Assembly (NCBI GenBank): GCA_031291075.1
Contig: JARLJS010000160.1
Location: 1-60,074, forward strand
DNA from: Nevskia sp.
GTDB lineage: Bacteria; Pseudomonadota; Gammaproteobacteria; Nevskiales; Nevskiaceae
Reading direction: 5' to 3'
DNA length: 60,074 nucleotides
The stretch's first letter is position 1; every line of letters starts with the position of its first letter. Of this stretch, positions 1-7,309 are shown in pieces. The position numbers were made by a program, and so were the translations under genes. A model generated the notes under the pieces. The model was not told the DNA's origin and made no database searches. It was given only the letters and a program-made list of their open reading frames with translations.

Positions 1-13
1 CATGGGGACGCCA
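1..13 (+). tRNA. 3' end of a tRNA-Glu(UUC) or of another repeat copy, cut by the window edge
   Basis: The window opens with the last 13 bases of a tRNA-like acceptor strand, TGGGGAC followed by discriminator G and CCA. The same 3' end recurs in the three repeat units that follow, whose anticodon loop CTTTCAC is that of tRNA-Glu(UUC). The 5' half lies outside the window, so this may be the genuine tRNA gene or one more repeat copy. Confidence 0.5.
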
Positions 14-207
14 CACCAAACGCCCTTTCACGGCGGAACCGTAAACCTCGGGGGGTTCGAATCCCCATGGGGACGCCACACCAAACGCCCTTTCACGGCG
101 GAACCGTAAACCTCGGGGGGTTCGAATCCCCATGGGGACGCCACACCAAACGCCCTTTCACGGCGGAACCGTAAACCTCGGGGGTTCGAATCCCCATAGG
201 GACGCCA
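14..207 (+). repeat. Three tandem 64-65 bp units derived from the 3' two-thirds of tRNA-Glu(UUC)
   Basis: Units lie at 14-78, 79-143 and 144-207; the last is 64 bp because one G is missing from a G run and it carries ATAGGG for ATGGGG. Each contains an anticodon arm with loop CTTTCAC flanked by CGCC/GGCG, a T-arm (GTTCGAATCCCC) and an acceptor 3' strand ending GCCA. None has the 5' acceptor strand or D-arm, and the variable region is longer than in a real tRNA-Glu, so they should not fold into functional tRNAs. The layout resembles the E. coli tyrT operon, where spacer repeats carry the tRNA 3' end. A terminator follows directly, so the array is probably transcribed as the tail of a tRNA-Glu transcript. 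Confidence 0.85.
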
Positions 208-217
208 GTCAGCAAAC

Positions 218-242
218 AACCCGCCCGCAAGGCGGGTTTTTT
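218..242 (+). terminator. Rho-independent terminator of the tRNA-Glu repeat transcript
   Basis: An 8-bp perfect stem (AACCCGCC / GGCGGGTT) with a five-base loop runs into a T tract at 237-242. It sits 10 bases after the last CCA of the repeat array. Confidence 0.9.
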
Positions 243-286
243 GTTGGGCGCGTCCTTACCGCACGAGCCCGGCTCCCAGCGGCTGC

Positions 287-469
287 TCAGCCCCCGAATA
301 CGGCGGCGAGCAAGGCATGCAGAGGCTGCCGGAACACGGCCATCATCCCCAACGCCGTGAGAGCGACACCTGCACGCACCACCCAGCTGCCCGCCGGCCG
401 ATCCTCTTCATACAGCTCAGGCTTGGTGTAAACCTGATAACGGCCGGTGCTCTTGGTGTTGCGTGCCAT
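287..469 (-). CDS. Small single-pass membrane protein, unknown function
   Basis: A 60-residue protein beginning MARNTKSTGRYQVY. The start is set by a GGAG/GAGGA ribosome site just upstream of the ATG at 469; a longer in-frame ORF has no such site. The N-terminal 28 residues are polar and basic/acidic. A hydrophobic helix follows (about residues 29-45, VVRAGVALTALGMMAVF), then a short tail ending VFGG. I do not recognise a family. It is the only good ORF between the tRNA repeat terminator and the divergent region at 470-874. Confidence 0.6.
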   Translation of the reverse strand: MARNTKSTGRYQVYTKPELYEEDRPAGSWVVRAGVALTALGMMAVFRQPLHALLAAVFGG

Positions 470-737
470 TCCTCGCTCCTCGGTGCTGCGGGCCGACCGC
501 GATGAAACCGGCCGACACGGAATACTGTACATCTGTTCAGTATCGCTCCGCAATAGCCTTACATCGTCTTGCGGCTGCGGATGATGCCGTGAAGCCCGGT
601 CTACGGCTGCGACGCGCTTCACGCTGGGCATTAGAACGTCCCCGCAGGCCGAACCGGGGCAGCCACGGATATCCGGCCGTAACGCACCGGGCGAACGGCT
701 ACCAACAATCGTTTGGATTCAAGGAAATAGAGCAGGC

Positions 738-788
738 TTAGTTTTACTAAACCGACCGCTCAGGAAATATAAATTGTTGCGCCGCAAC
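738..788. promoter_or_regulatory. Two small perfect palindromes in a 405-bp divergent intergenic region
   Basis: The gap 470-874 separates divergent small genes and holds no convincing ORF. Its right half is notably AT-rich. It contains TTAGT-TTT-ACTAA (738-750) and GTTGC-GCC-GCAAC (776-788), upstream of the gene at 875. They could be operator half-sites or leader hairpins; no recognised regulator motif is seen. Confidence 0.35.
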
Positions 789-874
789 AGACGACGTATA
801 AGTAGCTGTATCAATGAGTTCCGGCGCGCTCTTGCGAAACCGCAACAAGCCGCTGGACGCTAAAGGATCGATAC

Positions 875-1075
875 ATGGAACTGCCGCTTGTACTACTGGT
901 AAGCGTCGTGCTGGGGGTCTTCGGCCTCAGCGCGGCCGGCCTGGGCCTGCTGATCTGGCGGGACCTGCGCACCACCCGCCGCTCATCCAGGGGCCCTCTG
1001 GCTTCCGCCACCAGCCGCGACGGGTGGGGCACGGCCACGCCGCGCCCGGTGCAGTCCGAAGCAGTCACGGCTTAG
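875..1075 (+). CDS. Small membrane protein, unknown function
   Basis: A 66-residue ORF preceded by an AAAGGA ribosome site. It starts with a hydrophobic helix (residues about 3-27, containing GVFGLSAAGLGLLIW), followed by a basic stretch (RDLRTTRRSSR) that would stay in the cytoplasm. No family is recognised. Its stop codon TAG (1073-1075) is the terminal TTAG of the inverted-repeat element at 1072-1256, so the original C-terminus may have been altered by, or preserved through, that insertion. Confidence 0.5.
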   Translation: MELPLVLLVSVVLGVFGLSAAGLGLLIWRDLRTTRRSSRGPLASATSRDGWGTATPRPVQSEAVTA

Positions 1076-1256
1076 GTCGGCTGGTCCCGTCCGTCAGCAT
1101 CCCTTTCCCTCTGGAGAGGGGTCGGGGTGAGGGTGGCACGGCCGGAAGAATTGACCGCGGCCGAGGCAGTGCGCCCTCACCCGCGCCTCACGGCGCGGCC
1201 TCTCCCAGGGAGAGGCGACCTGAGACGCCGGTAAATCAATGGGACATCACCGCTAG
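1072..1256 (-). mobile_element. Family A inverted-repeat element (MITE-like), copy 1
   Basis: A 185-bp element in reverse orientation to copies 9186-9368 and 22546-22744. Shared parts are an outer arm of type GTGATGTCCC, a CTCTCCC...GGGAGAG hairpin at each side, the block CCGCGCC(G/A)TGAGGCGCGG followed by GTGAGGGCG, and CTTCCGGCCGT. It is bounded by TTAG (1072-1075) and CTAG (1253-1256). These tetranucleotides contain the stop codons of the two convergent neighbours. It has no coding capacity. Confidence 0.8.
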
Positions 1257-2281
1257 CCGCCGATCCGCCGGATCAGCGCCTGGGTGAACGCCGCCGTGGT
1301 GGCACTGCCGCCCAGGTCGCCGGTGCGGATCCCGTCCACGTTGAGAGTCTCGTCGATCGCGCGGCGCAGGCGGGCGGCCTGGTCCGCCAGCTTGCAGTGG
1401 TCGAGCATCATCGCCGCCGCCAGCAACAGGGCGATCGGGTTGGCGATCCCCTTGCCGGCGATGTCAGGCGCCGAGCCGTGCACCGCCTCGAAGATGGCTG
1501 CGTCGGTGCCGATGTTGGCCCCCGGCGCCATGCCCAGGCCGCCGACCAGCCCCGCCACCAGGTCCGACAGGATGTCGCCGAACAGGTTGGTGGTGACCAG
1601 CGTGTCGAACTGCCAGGGATTGAGCACCAGCTTCATGGCGCAGGCGTCGACGATCACCGTGTCCATGGCGATGCGGCCCTGGTACTTCTTCTCGTAGAGA
1701 TCCTGCGCCGTCTCCAGGAAGATGCCGGTGAGCGCCTTCATGATGTTGGCCTTGTGCACCACCGTGATCTTCTTGCGCCCCACCGCGATGGCGTGCTCGA
1801 AGGCGAACTCCAGCAGGCGCCGGCTGCCCTGGCGGGTGTTGACGCCGGTGGCGATGGCGACCGCGTGCGGGTCATTGTCGATCTGGATGAAATGCTCGTA
1901 GCCGGTGTAGAGACCCTCGACGTTCTCGCGCACCACCATCAGGTCGATATTGTCGTAACGGCCACCGGGGATCAGGGTGTGCGCGGGGCGCAGGTTGGCG
2001 TAGAGCTTGAACTCCTCGCGCAGCCGCACGTTGGAAGAGCGGTAGCCGCTGCCCGAGGGCGTCTCCAGCGGTCCCTTCAGCGCCAGGCGCGTGCGGCGGA
2101 TGCTGTCCAGCGTCGCCGGCGGCAGCGGATCGCCGGCGGCCTTCACCCCGCCCAGGCCGGCCACCTGCCGGTCCCACTCGAACGGCGCGTCCAGGGCGTC
2201 GAGCACGGCCAGGGTGGCGTCGACGATTTCGGGACCGATCCCGTCTCCGGGGATCAGCGTGGCGGGAATGGGCTTGGGCAT
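1253..2281 (-). CDS. NAD(+)-dependent isocitrate dehydrogenase
   Basis: A 342-residue member of the isocitrate/isopropylmalate dehydrogenase family. It probably oxidatively decarboxylates isocitrate to 2-oxoglutarate in the TCA cycle. The N-terminus has the family signature IPGDGIGPEIV. Substrate and metal motifs include the block YRSSNVRLREEFKLYANL, VVRENVEGLYTGYEH, and near the C-terminus NIGTDAAIFEAVHGSAPDIAG. The length and VRENVEG motif fit the NAD-type IDH of about 335 residues better than LeuB or the longer NADP-Icd. The ATG at 2281 follows AAGGA; upstream extensions lack a ribosome site. It is monocistronic, divergent from the STAS gene, and ends in the CTAG of a family A element. Isopropylmalate or homoisocitrate dehydrogenase remain alternatives. 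Confidence 0.82.
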   Translation of the reverse strand: MPKPIPATLIPGDGIGPEIVDATLAVLDALDAPFEWDRQVAGLGGVKAAGDPLPPATLDSIRRTRLALKGPLETPSGSGYRSSNVRLREEFKLYANLRPAHTLIPGGRYDNIDLMVVRENVEGLYTGYEHFIQIDNDPHAVAIATGVNTRQGSRRLLEFAFEHAIAVGRKKITVVHKANIMKALTGIFLETAQDLYEKKYQGRIAMDTVIVDACAMKLVLNPWQFDTLVTTNLFGDILSDLVAGLVGGLGMAPGANIGTDAAIFEAVHGSAPDIAGKGIANPIALLLAAAMMLDHCKLADQAARLRRAIDETLNVDGIRTGDLGGSATTAAFTQALIRRIGG

Positions 2282-2470
2282 GGGATCGTCCTTGAGTAAA
2301 GACGCGTCGCGGCGGCGGTGGATTGTAGACGGCCTGTGCTGATCCCGTGCAAATCCCGCGCCGCCCGCGCGTGCAAGCCGGATGCGGGCTAGAATGACGG
2401 CGACGTCCGACGGGAGTGGAAAATCCACGGCAGCGGGACGACGTCCAGGGAACCGCGCAAAGGAACGGGT

Positions 2471-2836
2471 ATGGAGCTGAATGCCACACGTCACAACGAC
2501 ATCGTCGTGCTGACGCCCCAGGGCCGCGTCGACCACCTCAACGCCGACGCGTTCGGCAAGGCGGTGGCGCCCTACGTCGAGCAGTGCCACCTCGGCGGGG
2601 TACAGCTGCTGTTCGACCTGTCGCACCTCGAGTACATCAGCTCCGCCGGCCTGCGCATCCTCATGCTCGCGTCCAAGCGCGCCATCCCCGCCGGCGGCAA
2701 GATCGGCGTAGCCGCGCCCACGCCGACGGTGCGGGAGATCCTGGAGATCAGCCGCTTCGACCTGGTGTTCCCGGTGTTCGACACTGTGCTCAAGGGCGTC
2801 GCCACGCTGTCCGGGGCGGCTCCGAAGGGGAGCTGA
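2471..2836 (+). CDS. STAS-domain anti-anti-sigma factor
   Basis: A 121-residue single STAS domain of the SpoIIAA/RsbV type. The motif LSHLEYISSAGLRILML matches the phosphorylation loop; by alignment on the AGL/SGL triplet the acceptor is Ser58. In this family the unphosphorylated form binds the HATPase anti-sigma kinase and frees a sigma factor or other target. The start ATG has AAAGGA upstream, and a TAGAAT at 2390-2395 could be a -10 element. It heads an operon with the MBL-fold gene (2 bases downstream) and the CHASE2-PP2C phosphatase, the expected dephosphorylating partner. A HATPase kinase is encoded at 7310. Confidence 0.9.
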   Translation: MELNATRHNDIVVLTPQGRVDHLNADAFGKAVAPYVEQCHLGGVQLLFDLSHLEYISSAGLRILMLASKRAIPAGGKIGVAAPTPTVREILEISRFDLVFPVFDTVLKGVATLSGAAPKGS

Positions 2837-2838
2837 AC

Positions 2839-3813
2839 GTGCGCATCCGGTTCTGGGGTACGCGCGGTTCCCTGCCGGTGGCGCTGACCGCCGCCGAGTT
2901 GCGCCAGAAAGTGGCCGGGGCCCTGGTGCACGCCGGGGGCCGCCGCTTCGAAACCGCGGCCGAGGCGGAAGCCTTCGCCGCCACCCTGCCCTTCGCCGAG
3001 GCGCAGACCTTCGGCGGCAGCACCAGCTGCGTCGAGCTGGAGTTGAACGCCCCCGGCAAGGAATCGCACGAATATATCCTGTGCGACCTCGGCTCCGGCG
3101 TGCGCTCCTTCGGCAACCGCGTGCTGGCGCGGCACGGCCGCAAGACGCCGAACGTGTTCCATATCTTCATGTCCCACGTGCACTGGGACCACATCATGGG
3201 GTTTCCGTTCTTCACCCCCGCCTACATCCCGGGCAACACCCTGCGCATCTACGGCTGCCACGACGGCCTGGAGGACGCGTTCCGCCGCCAGCAGGCGCCG
3301 CCGTCGTTCCCGGTGGAGTTCGAATACCTGGGCGCGCAGATCGAGTTCATCAAGCTGGAGCCGGGCCGCAAGTACGACATCGCCGGCCTGCGCGTCACCG
3401 CCAAGAAGCAGCTCCACGCCGGCGACTCCTACGGCTACCGGTTCGAGTCGCACGGCAAGGTGGTGGTGTACTCCACCGACTCCGAACACAAGCTGGACAG
3501 CGCCGAGGAGACCGAGTCGTTCGTGCGCTTCTTCTTCGGCGCCGACCTGGTCATCTTCGACGCCATGTATTCGCTGGCGGACGCGGTGTCGGTGAAGGAG
3601 GACTGGGGCCATTCCAGCAACATGGTCGGGGTGGAGCTGTGCCAGCTCGCGGGCGCCCGCCACCTGGTGCTGTTCCACCACGAGCCGGTGTTCAAGGACG
3701 CCAAGATCGCGGAGATCGAGACGGAATCGCGCCGCCTCGAAGCGCTGACCCGGCAGGACGCTCCGGAGCTGACGGTCAGCGCCGCCTACGACGGGCTCGA
3801 GATCGACATTTGA
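2839..3813 (+). CDS. MBL-fold metallohydrolase, cyclic-phosphodiesterase-like
   Basis: A 324-residue metallo-beta-lactamase-fold protein. The metal motif HVHWDH is at about residues 113-118. Further ligands are likely in YSTDSEH and the C-terminal LVLFHHEP. The N-terminus RIRFWGTRGSLPV and TFGGSTSCVEL resemble the PhnP/phosphoribosyl 1,2-cyclic phosphodiesterase branch. An insertion at about residues 20-50 is not typical of short members. It starts at GTG 2839, with AAGGGGAG upstream and only two bases after the STAS stop, implying translational coupling. Its position between antagonist and phosphatase suggests a role in the same signalling circuit, but its substrate is not evident. Confidence 0.85.
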   Translation: MRIRFWGTRGSLPVALTAAELRQKVAGALVHAGGRRFETAAEAEAFAATLPFAEAQTFGGSTSCVELELNAPGKESHEYILCDLGSGVRSFGNRVLARHGRKTPNVFHIFMSHVHWDHIMGFPFFTPAYIPGNTLRIYGCHDGLEDAFRRQQAPPSFPVEFEYLGAQIEFIKLEPGRKYDIAGLRVTAKKQLHAGDSYGYRFESHGKVVVYSTDSEHKLDSAEETESFVRFFFGADLVIFDAMYSLADAVSVKEDWGHSSNMVGVELCQLAGARHLVLFHHEPVFKDAKIAEIETESRRLEALTRQDAPELTVSAAYDGLEIDI

Positions 3814-3856
3814 AATCCGCCGCCCAGGTCCGCCCGGCGCGGGGCGCGCCCGGGCC

Positions 3857-5998
3857 ATGAGCGAGGACGGCGGCCACCCGGCGGCGGATGCCAACGCCCC
3901 CGAGCGAGGCCGGCTCGGCATGACGCGCGGGCATTTCCTCGGCGTGCTGCTGCTGGGCGCCTCGGTGCTGGTGCTGACGCTGCTCGATTCGCCGCTGCAA
4001 CGCAGCCGGCGCACCGAGGTGTTCGACCTGTACCAGCGCGCGGTGCCGCGCCAGCGCGTCAACGACGGCGTGGTGGTCATCGCCGTCGACGACGCCAGCC
4101 TCCGCGCCATGGGCCAGTGGCCCTGGCCGCGCTCCAAGCTGGCCGAGGTGGTGGACAGGATCGCGGCGCAGAAGCCGGCGGCAATCGCCATCGACGCCCT
4201 GTTCAGCGAGCCGGACCGGCTGTCGCCGCAGCAGCAGCGCGCGCTGCTGACCAACGCCGGCTTTGCCGACGCCGCTCGTTCGATGGGCGAGCTGCCGGAC
4301 TACGACCGCGAGTTCGCGGCATCGATCCGCGCCGCGCCGGTGGCGCTGGGCGTGGCGGCGGTCGACGTCGACTCGGGGCTGTCGGCGGACGTTTCCAACC
4401 GCACCCCGATCGTGCAGGAGGGCGGGGATCCGGCACCCTTCGTGCCCCATTTCGGCGGCGCCCTGCGCAGCATCGACGTGATCGACAGCGCCGCCGCCGG
4501 CCACGGTCTGCTCAACACCGACAGCGCGGACGGCGTGGTGCGCAGCATCCCCACCCTCGCCCGCGTCGGCGGCGGGCTGCTGCCCTCGCTGCCGGTGGAC
4601 ACCCTGCGCCTGGTGGCGCACGAGCCGGCGCTGCGCGTGGTGTCGGACGCGGACGGCGTGCTCAAGCTGGTGCTGGGCGGCCGCACCATCCCCACCGAGC
4701 GCGACGGCCAGTGGTGGCTGCATTTCTCCGATCCGTCGGAGCGCCCGCACTGGTCGGTGGCCGCCCTGTTGAAGGGCGACATCCCGCCGGACGTACTGAC
4801 CGGCCGGGTGGTGCTGCTGGGCTACACCGCGCTGGGCCTGCAGGACTCGGTGGTGACGCCGCGCGGCAGGATGGCGGGCGTGGAGGTGCTGGCCGAGGCC
4901 ATGGACAACGCCATCGACGGCCGCCTGCTGCGGCGGCCGCGCTGGGCGCGCTGGCTGGAAGTGCTGATCCTGGCGCTGCTGTCGCTGCCGCTGGTGGTGC
5001 TGGTGCCGCGGCTACGGCCGCTGACCGCCGCCGGGGTGTTCGGCGTGACGGTCGCCGCCGGCCTTGCCGTCGGCATCCTGCTGTTCCGCCAGTACGCGCT
5101 GCTGATCGACCTGGGCAACCCGATCATCGGCGTCACCGTGGTCTTCGCCGGCATGCTGATCATCACCCTGGCGGAAACGCAGTCGCAGCGGCGCCGCCTG
5201 CGCGAGGCGCTCAACGACAGCCAGATGGCGCAAGCGCGCCTGGATGGCGAGCTGGACGCCGCCCGCCGCATCCAGATGGGGATGCTGCCGGAGCCGCGGC
5301 AGGTGCTCGGAGCGGAAACGCGGGTGGACATCGGCGCGCGCATGCTGCCGGCGCGCAGCGTGGGCGGCGACCTCTACGACTTCTTCAAGCTCGAAGACCA
5401 CCAACTCTTCGTGGCGGTGGGCGACGTCTCCGGCAAGGGCCTGCCGGCGAGCCTGTTCATGGCCTTGTCCAAGGCGCTGACCAAGGGCGCCGCGTTGCGC
5501 TGCGGCGACGACCCCGGCCGCACCCTGCGCGAAGCCGGCGCCACCATCGCCGAGGAAAACCCGGAGCTGTTGTTCGTCACCGTGCTCGCCGCGGTGCTGG
5601 ACCTGGACAGCGGCCGCCTCGCCTGGTGCAGCGCCGGGCACGAAGCGCCCTGGCTGCTGTCCGCCGCCGGCGCCGCGCCGCACCGGCTGCAAGGTGCCGG
5701 CGGCCCGCCGCTGTGCGTGGTAGACGGCTTCGAATACCGCAGCGAGATCGTCTGGCTCCAGCCCGGCGACGCGCTATGCCTGCTCACCGACGGGGTGTCC
5801 GAGGCGCAGAACCGCAGGGGCGAGTTCTACGGCGCCGAGCGCATCGGCCGCTGCCTGTCCGGGCTGCCCCGCATAGGAGCGGCGCAAAGCCTGGTGGACG
5901 CGGTGCTCGACGACACGCTGCACTTCGCCGAAGGAGCGGAACAGGCGGACGACCTGACCATCCTGGGCTTGCGCTGGACCGGCACGCAAAAGTCCTGA
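3857..5998 (+). CDS. CHASE2-domain sensor with PP2C/SpoIIE-type Ser/Thr phosphatase
   Basis: A 713-residue membrane receptor. Domains in order are a TM helix (about 24-44), a periplasmic CHASE2 sensor (about 55-355, containing VVVIAVDDASL and WPWPRSKLAEVVD), three closely spaced TM helices (about 365-440), a short coiled linker (QSQRRRLREALNDSQMAQAR) and a SpoIIE/RsbU-type PP2C domain (about 470-705). The phosphatase keeps GGDLYDFF, VAVGDVSGKGLPASLFMA, LLTDGVSEAQN and QADDLTIL, which carry the metal-binding aspartates. It should dephosphorylate the STAS protein in response to a periplasmic signal. The ATG at 3857 has a weak ribosome site; Met22 (3920), with GAGG upstream, is an alternative. 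It is the third gene of the STAS-MBL operon. Confidence 0.9.
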   Translation: MSEDGGHPAADANAPERGRLGMTRGHFLGVLLLGASVLVLTLLDSPLQRSRRTEVFDLYQRAVPRQRVNDGVVVIAVDDASLRAMGQWPWPRSKLAEVVDRIAAQKPAAIAIDALFSEPDRLSPQQQRALLTNAGFADAARSMGELPDYDREFAASIRAAPVALGVAAVDVDSGLSADVSNRTPIVQEGGDPAPFVPHFGGALRSIDVIDSAAAGHGLLNTDSADGVVRSIPTLARVGGGLLPSLPVDTLRLVAHEPALRVVSDADGVLKLVLGGRTIPTERDGQWWLHFSDPSERPHWSVAALLKGDIPPDVLTGRVVLLGYTALGLQDSVVTPRGRMAGVEVLAEAMDNAIDGRLLRRPRWARWLEVLILALLSLPLVVLVPRLRPLTAAGVFGVTVAAGLAVGILLFRQYALLIDLGNPIIGVTVVFAGMLIITLAETQSQRRRLREALNDSQMAQARLDGELDAARRIQMGMLPEPRQVLGAETRVDIGARMLPARSVGGDLYDFFKLEDHQLFVAVGDVSGKGLPASLFMALSKALTKGAALRCGDDPGRTLREAGATIAEENPELLFVTVLAAVLDLDSGRLAWCSAGHEAPWLLSAAGAAPHRLQGAGGPPLCVVDGFEYRSEIVWLQPGDALCLLTDGVSEAQNRRGEFYGAERIGRCLSGLPRIGAAQSLVDAVLDDTLHFAEGAEQADDLTILGLRWTGTQKS

Positions 5999-6018
5999 GC
6001 CAGCGGATCGTGCGTTCC

Positions 6019-6074
6019 CTTCTCCCGCTTGCGCGAGAGGGGAAGATGCGTGCACGTAAGAGAAAATGCTCCAG
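6019..6074 (-). repeat. Family B inverted-repeat element, degraded copy
   Basis: Reading the minus strand, it matches the element at 56688-56782: GAGCATTTTCTC, then TTACGTGCAC, then a CCCCTCTC-GCAAGCGGGAG hairpin. It lies between the convergent phosphatase and OmpA genes and touches the OmpA stop codon at 6075. The second terminal repeat is not recognisable. Confidence 0.65.
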
Positions 6075-6668
6075 CTACCGCACCAGCACCTCCGCCCGCC
6101 GGTTGCGCGGCTCCGGCACGCCCTCGGCGGTGGGGATCAAGGGTTCGCGCTTGCCGCGCCCGGCTACTGCAATGCGGGCGGCATCGAAACCCAGCGCGAT
6201 CAGCTGCTGCTTCACCGCCTGCGCGCGCTGTAGCGAGAGCTTGTCGTTGTAGTCGTCCGAGCCCTGCGCGTCGGTGTGGCCGATCACCACCACCTCGGCG
6301 GCGGGACGGCGCGCGATCTCGGCCAGGATGGCCGGCGCCAGCGCTTTCGATTCCGGCGTGAGGTCGTCGGAATTGACCAGGAAGTAGAAGGTGTAGGCCA
6401 CCGGCGCCTGCGGCAGCGTGGCGAGCACGCCGCCGAAATCCTTGTTCACGTCCTGCGCGTTGCCGGTGCTGCGCTGGGCCTTGCCGCCGCTCACGGTGGC
6501 GGTGTCGTAGGCGGAATTGAGCAGCGTGTCGCCGCCGGCGGAGCCGTGGACGTTGAGCTTGCCGACCTTGCCCTGGTCGTCCGGCAGCAGCACGATGCGG
6601 TCCGGCGTGGCGCAGGCGGCCAGCAGCAGGGCGGCAGCCGCGGCCAGGATGCGCCCGGCACGCCTCAC
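6075..6668 (-). CDS. OmpA-family lipoprotein
   Basis: A 197-residue outer-membrane lipoprotein. A signal peptide ends in the lipobox LLAAC (Cys19), and a C-terminal OmpA peptidoglycan-binding domain (about residues 90-197) carries VVVIGHTDAQGSDDYN and the RAQAVKQQL helix, ending PEPRNRRAEVLVR. The start is GTG at 6668, overlapping the FecR stop codon by four bases (GTGA), so the two genes are coupled. It probably anchors to the cell wall and works with the FecR-domain protein. It is convergent with the CHASE2 phosphatase. Confidence 0.85.
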   Translation of the reverse strand: MRRAGRILAAAAALLLAACATPDRIVLLPDDQGKVGKLNVHGSAGGDTLLNSAYDTATVSGGKAQRSTGNAQDVNKDFGGVLATLPQAPVAYTFYFLVNSDDLTPESKALAPAILAEIARRPAAEVVVIGHTDAQGSDDYNDKLSLQRAQAVKQQLIALGFDAARIAVAGRGKREPLIPTAEGVPEPRNRRAEVLVR

Positions 6669-7114
6669 GTGCCGCCCGCTTCGACCAGGAACTTGGTGCC
6701 CCGCACGCCGAGGATGGTGCTGGGCGTGCGCACCTTCATCGCATCCTGCTCATGATGGGCGATCTTGCCGGATACCACCGCCAGCTTGCCGCTGCTGAGC
6801 GTGGTTTCGAAGGCGCCCTCGTGGGTGGTGCTGTTGAAGGCGAAGCGGTCGAGCGACAGCGCGCTGGACGGACCCAGCGACAGCAGGGCGTTGTCCTCGA
6901 AGGTGATGCCGGCGCTGCCGTCCGCGCCGGTGACGATGCGGTCCGACTGGAACACCGGCATGCCCACGGTGGCCGGCACGCTGGCGCCGTTGCGCTGCAC
7001 CGACACGCCACCCTTCACGATCTTGAAAATGCCCGCCGGGGCGTCCGCCCGGCCCGCGCCGCCGGCCAGCATGGCCGCCGCCGCGAGTACACATGCGGTA
7101 ATCTGCCGCTTCAT
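6665..7114 (-). CDS. Secreted FecR-domain protein
   Basis: A 149-residue protein with a signal peptide (about residues 1-22, ending GAGRADAP) followed by a FecR-type domain: GGVSVQRNGASVPATVGM, RIVTGADGSAGITFEDN and the ending TPSTILGVRGTKFLVEAGG. Such domains are mostly periplasmic or surface beta-rich modules. There is no FecI-type sigma factor or TonB receptor next to it, so iron signalling is not implied. The start at 7114 is chosen because a signal peptide follows and AGGGAT lies upstream; a 27-residue N-terminal extension is unsupported. FecR-domain proteins are often found next to CHASE2 genes, as here. Confidence 0.82.
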   Translation of the reverse strand: MKRQITACVLAAAAMLAGGAGRADAPAGIFKIVKGGVSVQRNGASVPATVGMPVFQSDRIVTGADGSAGITFEDNALLSLGPSSALSLDRFAFNSTTHEGAFETTLSSGKLAVVSGKIAHHEQDAMKVRTPSTILGVRGTKFLVEAGGT

Positions 7115-7309
7115 AAGCTCATCCCTGCCTTTGGCCCAGGCTTCACTATAATCAAAGGAATTCCATAGTACATACTGATGGAGAACAATTGCCAATGGCC
7201 TGCCGCAGGGTATCTGTGAACTGTGTCACACCTGCGCCCACCGGCAGGCCGCCGGCGCAGTATCCTGCCCGCTGGCGCTGAGCGCGGGGTCAAGGAGGAT
7301 TCCGGGGGG

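Noticed and set aside
14-207. Possible CRISPR array
   Set aside because: The repeats are directly adjacent with no unique spacers, and their sequence is tRNA-Glu derived.
2416-2838. N-terminal extension of the MBL gene through the STAS region
   Set aside because: The open frame continues upstream, but the translated extension is out of frame with STAS and has no motifs. GTG 2839, next to the STAS stop, fits the family start RIRFWGTRG.
2572-4254. A 560-codon frame antisense to the STAS and MBL genes
   Set aside because: Same kind of shadow; the sense strand carries recognisable STAS and MBL motifs with good ribosome sites.
6665-7114. FecR-domain protein as an iron-uptake anti-sigma factor
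   Set aside because: There is no FecI-type sigma factor or TonB-dependent receptor nearby, and the protein has a signal peptide rather than a cytoplasmic N-terminal domain.
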